This document shows, piece by piece, positions 57,631 through 64,000 of a stretch of DNA of 64,000 bases. The notes beneath the pieces were generated by a model. The model was not told where the DNA came from. It did no database searches and saw only the letters and a list, made by a program, of their open reading frames with translations. Made by a program: the position numbers and the translations under genes. The number at the start of each line of letters is the position of its first letter. The stretch's first letter is position 1. Source of the DNA: Brachynemurus nebulosus (Eukaryota > Arthropoda > Insecta > Neuroptera > Myrmeleontidae); assembly GCA_035578155.1 (NCBI GenBank), contig JAPWDM010000005.1, forward strand, positions 29,008,108 through 29,072,107, written 5' to 3'.

Positions 57631-57850
57631 TTTTTGAACGATAACGTTCCAAAACCAAGTTTTTTGTGGGCGTTCCCAGAAGTAAAAAGATTTTTTTGGA
57701 ACGATATCGCCATACACATTGTTATACATGTATATGGCGATATCTTTCTAAAAAAAAAATGTCACTGATTTCTGGCAACGCCCACAAAAAGACGGTTGTC
57801 ACCACACACATCGATCCAAAATGACGTTTTGGAACAACATCGTTCAAAAA
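57631..57850. repeat. Foldback palindrome
   Basis: TTTTTGAACGATAACGTTCC and its counterpart GGAACAACATCGTTCAAAAA bound a 220-bp hairpin; TTTTGTGGGCGTT / AACGCCCACAAAA and ATATCGCCATA / TATGGCGATAT are paired inside. Centre near 57730. Extra ACGTTTTGGAAC-like words follow to 57880. Confidence 0.8.
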
Positions 57851-58141
57851 TATCGTTTTAGAACAATGTGTATGACCACCTTAAGCATAATAAACAAAAG
57901 TTATCTCTCTAGTACTGAACGCCTCAATTTTTTTGAACGGAACACATTTGGTTTGAGATTATGTTCAACATATTTAGTCACATGTCCACCATAACATAAG
58001 CAAAGATAATTTTTGCATAGTTAGTTTTAATGTTATTGATAAGAATAATTGTTAAACTGTAACAATTACAACGTTGAAATTATCTAAAAACATGGTTAAA
58101 ACACTTTTCAGAACAAATATTAACCTACATTCTGGTTTTAA

Positions 58142-58852
58142 GGTAGTAGTCTAGTAACTTGGGTTGAAAAAATCGATTTTTTTTTTGTTTTGTTTAATTC
58201 GAAAGTATAATTCAAAGGTGCACGCCGAAGGTCGGCTGGCAGCTGCAAGCGGTTGGGCATCAACGATTAATATAAGTAAGAGTTTTTTTGTGAAAATTTG
58301 TTGCTGAAACTTTAAACGCGTTTTTCTCAAAACAACGTTTTTACAGTCGGCCCGGGTCATAATTTTTTTACTATTCAACCGATTGCTCTGAAACTTAAAC
58401 TGGTTATTCGAAACACTTGTAGTTCTCATCGGAACTATAATTAATTTTTTTCACCCCTAATTTTCCATTTTACAACCCTTTTTGTGCGACAAAAAAATTA
58501 CTTTTTTTCGAAGCCCACCATTTTGTTATTTTTCGATAAAATTTCATAATTCTAGTTCCGACCAGAATGACATATCTATTGACTAAGACTTATTAAGAAT
58601 TTTTTATTTCAGATGACCCCAAGAGTCAAAACCACCCGGGCCATCCACGTGCTTTTTTTTTTGAAGCGCCAACTTCAAGTGGCAATAATAATAAAACAAA
58701 ATTTAATTTATTCAAAAGAAATTTTTTTTCTTACCTTAAGATGTAAATAAAAACATAAGTATTAAAAATTCAAAACTTTTCATTTGTTCTTTCTCAAAAA
58801 AATGTCCTTGAAAATAGACATGAAAAACAGTGGGAGTTACCAGACTACTACC
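58142..58852. mobile_element. TTAA-target MITE (piggyBac/Kolobok-type)
   Basis: TTAA at 58138-58141 and 58853-58856 flanks ends GGTAGTAGTCTAGTAACT and the complement of AGTTACCAGACTACTACC. 711 bp. A perfect TTAA duplication is the hallmark of piggyBac and Kolobok. The minus-strand frame 58151-58429 overlaps the left end and shows no transposase motifs. Confidence 0.85.
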
Positions 58853-58856
58853 TTAA

Positions 58857-59414
58857 ACAATAACTCCTATATAAATATCTGATGCTCTTAAGTATTATTT
58901 TGTAGTTTTGAATACTGTTTGAGAATCCGGGGCTCTTTTTTTAATATCGTATATTTTTCAGTGCTACGAAATATCTGTATTTTTTCGAATAAATTGGTCT
59001 TTAAAAAAATTTGTTGTCCAGCAATTCTATGAGAAGAACTGTCAACTAGGGTATTTTTGGGTTGACAATCCTTCGAGTTAAATAGCTTTTAAGCATTAAA
59101 TTATGTTTTAGAAAGCAAAAATATTTTCAGAAAAAAACATAAAATTCCAGTGTAATACGATAAGACAATTTAATGTATAAAATAAATTATTTAGTAACTA
59201 TATTTCATATAATAATTTAATATTTCGTTATTATGGAGTTGAAGTCAGTTAAATTTACCAATAAAAATTTTTGTTTCATTTCTGTCGTGTTTACCTACAG
59301 TAAAATGACCAATAAAAAGTTGTCTATCATTTTTTCGCTGAAAAAATCTCTACTTTTTCTTTTTTTACCGTAAAAGTGAAAAAACTATAATATTTTTACA
59401 TGTAGAACCTAATA
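58857..59414. other. Unassigned stretch, no gene seen
   Basis: AT-rich; nothing recognised. Confidence 0.4.
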
Positions 59415-59844
59415 CATATGAAGGATACAGGGGAAAAATGATCAGAGTCACAAAAAGTAAATTTTTAAGGGGAGGGTTTTTATTAAACTTTAAAATGTGA
59501 ATCATGTATTATAAGGGCATTTTTCAACATAAAAATTTTTTGCCTGAAAACCACGCATAGGATCTGGTTCAAACTTTCGGTGGTTATTACTAATATAGTA
59601 AACTAGAAAGCGCCATGCCAGCAGAAAATAAACGGCCAGCCGTTTTCGCGAAATTTGACATCGAATTATGTATTATATGCGCATTTTTCAGCAAAAAAAT
59701 TTGGTTTTTCCCCTGCATATCACGGACTTTGTTCGATTTTCACGTGTAATGTTAGCAATGTTCTGCATACTGCCAACATAACTGCATGGATTTTGACATT
59801 TTTTACTTTTTGTGAAATCGTTTTTCCCCTGTACCCTTCATATG
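59415..59844. mobile_element. GGGGAAAAACGATCA MITE, copy 2
   Basis: The full inverted ends are present: CATATGAAGGATACAGGGGA and TCCCCTGTACCCTTCATATG. The interior is highly similar to 32135-32541. The frame at 59655-59921 crosses the right end and is not a gene. Confidence 0.88.
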
Positions 59845-59904
59845 AGTTAAATTGTCTGTTCAAAGAATTAAAGTTGATTTTACATAATAAATATATTTCC
59901 AGTA

Positions 59905-60913
59905 CAGTGGAGCTTCACTAAAGTTAAGAAAAATTTGGTAAACTTTAGTGAAACTTAACTTTAGTGAAGCAGACTGAGGTCAGTGGTGGTCATTTAATAC
60001 ATGATCGGGACTAAATAATAATTTAAGTCATAGGTGACGTACAAGAGCAAACTATTTAATAATTTGGATTCCAGTGGATTAACTGGATTTTATACTACTG
60101 TATAAATTTCATAAAAAATATTGCTGTTAGAAAGTTCTTCAGTATATAGATATATCTGCTATAGAAATTGTTTTTTTGTTCCTTGAACGAACAATTGACA
60201 AGTACCGTATCTATTTTTCAATCTATATAAGCAACTACGATTTGCTTTGGATTCACCAAATTTTCCGAATTTGTTATTAAGTACCTGGTATTCAAATATT
60301 TTGGTAAATTAATTTATTATATTAAGTCAATAACTGAATTGAGAAAGTAGCCTTCAATCAGATTACTCGCTTTGTACATATCTGGAAAGAATTTTAAAAA
60401 TTCTAGAATTCAACATTCTAGAATTCTTTTTGTATAGAGAAATAATTTTATTAAAAAACACCACTGATTTGTTTACGTTTTTATATGTTAAGGTTTTATA
60501 ATTTATGACTTTATAGTTAAGCTCATAACCAATTTTTGTTATGTCATGAAAAATATATAACTAATATTATTTCCCTTTGTTTTTCAAATATTGTTCGATT
60601 TTTCACTTTCAATAAACATAATTAGTAACATTTATGAAATTTAAGTTACAAACGAAGTTCTAAAATTCATCAGAGAAAAGTTTAAATTAGAATACTCTTA
60701 TGACACCCAAACCAATTTCTTTAAATCATACTATATGTGCTTGTTTTTCTTAATACGCATATACCTTTTATGGAATTTATAATGTCTTTGTCTTAAAAAT
60801 GTATAATGTAATAATATTGTTTCTTTCTATTTTCATAAAATCCTCTTAACTTTAGTGAGAAAAAAGTGACGTCACTTAACAAAGTTGATGTAAACTTTAC
60901 TGAAGCTCTACTG
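59905..60913. mobile_element. TA-target MITE with CAGTGGAGCTTCACTAAAG end
   Basis: Left CAGTGGAGCTTCACTAAAGT, right AACTTTACTGAAGCTCTACT then G; inverted repeats of about 25 bp; TA on both sides. 1009 bp. Directly behind the left end is a further hairpin (AACTTTAGTGAAACTTAACT, TTAGTGAAGC). Same end style as 35090-36106 and 11307-11601. It ends about 165 bp from the receptor exon, inside the intron. Confidence 0.85.
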
Positions 60914-61075
60914 TACTAAAATAGAATATATGGTAAAATCGATGAGGTAAATGATTTATCTCAAAATGTATTGTTTATCAATAAATTTGAAAAACACATA
61001 TTTCATAACCATCATTTTTTCATCACCGGAATATTAATAACATATTTAATAATAAAAAAATAAATAAATAAAAAT

Positions 61076-61077
61076 AC
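61076..61077 (-). other. Splice donor of the receptor exon
   Basis: GAG|GTATTT on the minus strand, phase 0 after KCE. The position, just after the conserved second-loop cysteine, makes sense for a receptor whose next exon starts TM5. Without splicing the frame would run 22 more codons of low-complexity residues. Confidence 0.8.
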
Positions 61078-61719
61078 CTCGCATTTAGGAAATTCCTCCT
61101 GTGGACGTGTTACTTTCCATCCCAACAATGGTGGAATACAAATTAAACCGCTCATAATCCAAACGGCTGCAATCATGAATGCAGCGCGCGCTGGTGTCCG
61201 TTTTTTCAAATAGTCCACCGCTTGCGTTATACTCCAATAACGATCTAACGAGATTAAACATAGATTCATAATTGAAGCCGTGCATAGCAATACATCCATG
61301 GCCGAATGTATATCACACCACCAATTTCCGAAAATCCAATAGCCCATTAGTTCGTTCGCCAACGAGAACGGCATTATAATAAGCCCGAGAAAAAAGTCTG
61401 CCACAGCCAGTGAGGCAATAAACCAATTTTGTATATTTTTCAACGCCTTCTCCGTGGCTATAGCAATGATCACTAACATATTACCGACAACCACCACAAT
61501 CATCAGTAGCGTTACGACAATTGATGCAATCACTATGTGGGGCACCGAGTACCCGCTCGGGTACGGGCGCACCACTACAAATGTATTGTTCACAAATGAA
61601 AATGTCTCATTTGGAAATGTGACGTTAATCGTTGTCGATAGATTTGTGTCCCACGGCGCTAGGAAATCCTCTAATGATGGCACAGTTCTTACCGACGAAT
61701 TTACAAAAGTTTGATCCAT
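61078..61719 (-). CDS. Octalpha2R: Alpha2-adrenergic-like octopamine receptor, first coding exon (TM1-TM4)
   Basis: A class A GPCR for the biogenic amine octopamine, acting at the plasma membrane; insect members of this subfamily are generally linked to Gi and lower cAMP (family knowledge). The exon encodes 214 aa from the first ATG of the frame (61719-61717). An extracellular N terminus of about 58 aa has N-glycosylation sequons at N7, N26, N32, N37 and N45. TM1 (60-86) carries GN80, TM2 the LAVAD block with D108, TM3 C135, the amine-binding D142 and DRY at 159-161; TM4 carries W187 and PPLLGW. C213 is the loop cysteine that pairs with C135. SLANELMGYWIFGNWWCDIH and LDRYWSI separate it from tyramine and beta-type receptors. 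The coding part ends at E214 before a GTATTT donor. TM5-TM7 are not seen in the window. Confidence 0.85.
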
Positions 61720-63059
61720 TGCTTGTGCCAAAATATGTCGTCTCACCGTCTCCACATCAAAATTCGACAAAATAAACAAATCCGAGCACTGTACAATACA
61801 CAAATTTCGGACAATGAGAGCGTATTTAGCATAATTGAAAACTTTTCAGGCACAATTTTTTATATTTTTTTTTTTTTTTGGAAGATTTTCACATTTATTT
61901 TTCAACTAATTCGATTCATTTGTTTGGTCCCGTTCATATCAAATTTTATTGTTTTAGTTTTATTTTTTATGTACAACAAAGAAGCAGATATTGAAAATTA
62001 CGACTAAATATGTTTTTTTTTTATTGTTATTTTTAAATTTATTCTAATTATTTTTTTTAATTCTGTGTTTTACCCGTTTTAGCCCGAACGATGTGACGTC
62101 GTGTAATACAATTTTTTTTTTTATTTATTCAAACGAAATAAAATCGGCGATTATTTTTTTAAACAAATAACTCTGAACGGAAAGATGAACAATTACATGT
62201 AAGTGTAAATGACAAACGCTTTACAAAGAGATTACAACACTGACATTAGAACATTTATTATTTTAAATATATTACAAATATATATTTATTTAAATTTATT
62301 TATTTTTAATCATATGGTCGGTATAATATGTGCTTTTAGAATATTATTATATTGTACACCTATAACACATACATCGATTAACTTTAGCTACTTTTTAAAT
62401 GAATTTCGTTTATCTGTTACTGAAATTTAGAATTTATTTTTTGTCTCTGTTTATATCGGAACAATGAGAAGCGACGATATTGCCACAATTTGTGGCCCAT
62501 CATTCAAAATTTTGGAGAAAAGTTTATAATGCATCTGTGATTGGTTGCACCACAACTTTTTTTCGCTGAGGGCTTTGCAGCTGCAAACAACAATAAATTA
62601 TTACATTTCGAAAATAAAGTTTGAAAATAAACGAAAAATGTCTTAATAAATATTGTGTAATCACTGCATATTTTTTTTTTAAATTTTATTTAAATCACAT
62701 TAATCTAATCATTTTTGTGAATTGCTTCAACCGGTTTATGTTTTCTCTTCAACCGGATGCAAAATCGTACTACTTTTAACAAACAAATTGTACGTTTTTT
62801 GGAACAATTGTTTTGTAAAAGAGTTTCGAGTCCGTGTCGGAACAATAGTGGACTTTTTGAATGTTAATAGACGTGTTGTTATTCTGTAATAGAAACACAA
62901 CAGAATTATTGTGACAATCCGAAGAATCATTTGACATGCTGTTTTCGCTTGTGTGTCGTCAACAAAATTTTGTTTGCATTACGGCACTTGATTTGACAAA
63001 TAGAATGCTGTACATTTGAATGAGATATATGTAAAATGTTTTATTTTTATGTCACTTCC
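61720..63059 (-). other. Upstream region of the receptor exon
   Basis: No coding block. A possible acceptor TTGTACAG at about 61789-61796 could start the exon if a 5' UTR exon lies upstream. TGTGACGTCGTG at about 62090 is CRE-like, and ATTGGTTG at about 62541 holds a CCAAT box for the minus strand. T-runs at 61862-61880 and 62674. All are weak. Confidence 0.35.
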
Positions 63060-63185
63060 AGCCGCGGCGAAATTCAACCGTACACTGTTCCAACCTCTCC
63101 GTCTATATGTCGTCGCGACGGCGATCCCAGCTTTTGCGCGCATGCGCTCTCACGTGTATCGCATCTCGCGGTGTTATGTAGTGTG
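63060..63185 (-). promoter_or_regulatory. GC/CpG-rich block, candidate promoter
   Basis: In otherwise AT-rich DNA this stretch is packed with CpG (CCGCGGCG, GTCGTCGCGACGGCGATC, GCGCGCATGCGC, ATCGCATCTCGCGG). The palindrome GCGCATGCGC at about 63137-63146 is the core of NRF-1 (insect Ewg) sites. It lies about 1.4 kb upstream of the receptor start codon. Strand and target gene are inference; it could serve a divergent gene. Confidence 0.45.
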
Positions 63186-64000
63186 TTGTGGATAATGGGA
63201 TATTATGTAGTATTGTATGCATACCAGTAGGGCACTATATACGCCGGAGTCTGCTTGCTCTGGACCCAGTGCCCTACAGTACTCGAACGTGTAGACAAAG
63301 ATATATGTATAGCGTAGTTGTTTCCTTGCCGCTTTAATATTGGAGTTTTTTTTTAATATTAGGTAAAGATGTGCGTACAGCATGTCCCTGATAAAATTTT
63401 CAACAAAGGAATCTCACAATATGCATGGAATACAGATTCGGTTAAATCAGATGAATTATATAGAAACACTAGACAAGTAGGTATAATATTTAACTTCAAA
63501 CGGACAAAATTCTAGTTTAGAAGTTATAGCCAAAAAAAAAAAAAAAAAAATTTCAGATTTTTTCTGTTTAAAGTGAAAACTTCTATAGCGAGGGCAATTT
63601 TGCGCTGAGAATGCAATGACATCTGTAAAGATCGAGGGTGTAATGAAAATGGTAACACTGTACATGTAACGAAATCTGTAATGATCGAAAGTGTTACGAA
63701 AGCGATAATGCTTTGACTGTAATGGAATTTGTATTGGTTATAAGATAAAACAAATATTAGTGATTATCATTGCTAAGTGCCTAGTAAGTAATATTGTCAC
63801 TATTTAACCCTAGAATCATACGTTGGTCTACGAGTCAAGTTAATCATACATCGGCGTCGTTTCGACGAATGGACTTTTTACGGGGAGTTTTAGAGTTTAT
63901 TTGCAAAAAACATTTTTTTTACATAACAATACTACAAAAGCGAACAAAATATAAATTTAAAAAATTGGATTTGGAAAAATTTCTTAATATAAATATTTAT
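63186..64000. other. Unassigned right edge
   Basis: GGGCACTATATACG at 63231 and CAGTGCCCTAC at 63268 form a short inverted pair (GTAGGGCACT / AGTGCCCTAC). Poly-A run at 63532-63549. TGTAAY.GAA..CTGTAATGATCGA-type words recur near 63625-63690. No gene seen. Confidence 0.4.

Noticed and set aside
58151..58429. 92-codon minus-strand frame
   Set aside because: It overlaps the left end of the TTAA-target element and shows no transposase motif.
61085..61285. Second minus-strand frame over the receptor exon
   Set aside because: Out-of-frame shadow of the receptor coding sequence.
61454..61714. 86-codon plus-strand frame rich in Thr
   Set aside because: It is the antisense shadow of the receptor exon.
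61720..61803. Extension of the receptor N terminus by 28 codons
   Set aside because: There is no ATG in that extension; the first codon would be TTG. The ATG at 61719 gives a normal extracellular N terminus.

Overview
The window is AT-rich, intron-bearing animal DNA, almost certainly from an insect. The evidence is an alpha2-adrenergic-like octopamine receptor exon, mariner (SETMAR-type), HARBI1-type, pogo-type and Ty3/Gypsy remnants, and many small inverted-repeat elements. The repeat style is compatible with a hemipteran such as an aphid, but I cannot name the species. No CRISPR array, operon, rRNA or tRNA was recognised.

Two genes can be supported. (1) At 61078-61719 on the minus strand lies the first coding exon (214 aa, TM1-TM4) of an alpha2-adrenergic-like octopamine receptor, ending at a clean GT donor. 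A GC/CpG-rich block at about 63060-63180 with a palindromic NRF-1-like core lies upstream and may be its promoter. TM5-TM7 were not found, so they lie left of 61077, either unrecognised here or beyond the window. (2) At about 18500-22556, minus strand, is an eight-exon gene resembling insect/fish proteins annotated as 'SAMD3-like'. All splice phases fit, but the frame is broken by a nonsense codon in exon 3 and by frameshifts in the last exon, so it is a pseudogene or carries sequence errors. A tiny two-exon ORF at 51823-52175 is possible but weak.

Most of the rest is transposon-derived. Left part (0-9.6 kb): an (AT)n-bearing repeat, long foldbacks, a HARBI1 C-terminal fragment, a ~160-bp tandem array broken by a hAT-type MITE, and a Gypsy RNase H fragment. 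9.6-18.1 kb: two adjacent copies of repeat 'D', each split by a different MITE, then foldbacks, a 118-bp tandem array and a HARBI1 N-terminal fragment. 18.5-22.6 kb: the SAMD3-like gene, with two Harbinger-looking MITEs in its introns. 23-31.7 kb: nested MITEs, a third interrupted D copy, a deleted mariner and a hAT MITE with an exact 8-bp target duplication. 32-51 kb: inverted duplicate repeats, a fourth interrupted D copy, and three TA-target element families whose own terminal word is iterated about eight times inside each element, one of them retaining a pogo-type PHD-finger tail. 51-61 kb: more MITEs, including a TTAA-target element, leading to the receptor exon.

The main theme is a dense, layered graveyard of non-autonomous DNA transposons. 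Sibling copies in the same window supply empty sites, so insertion order and target duplications can be read directly.
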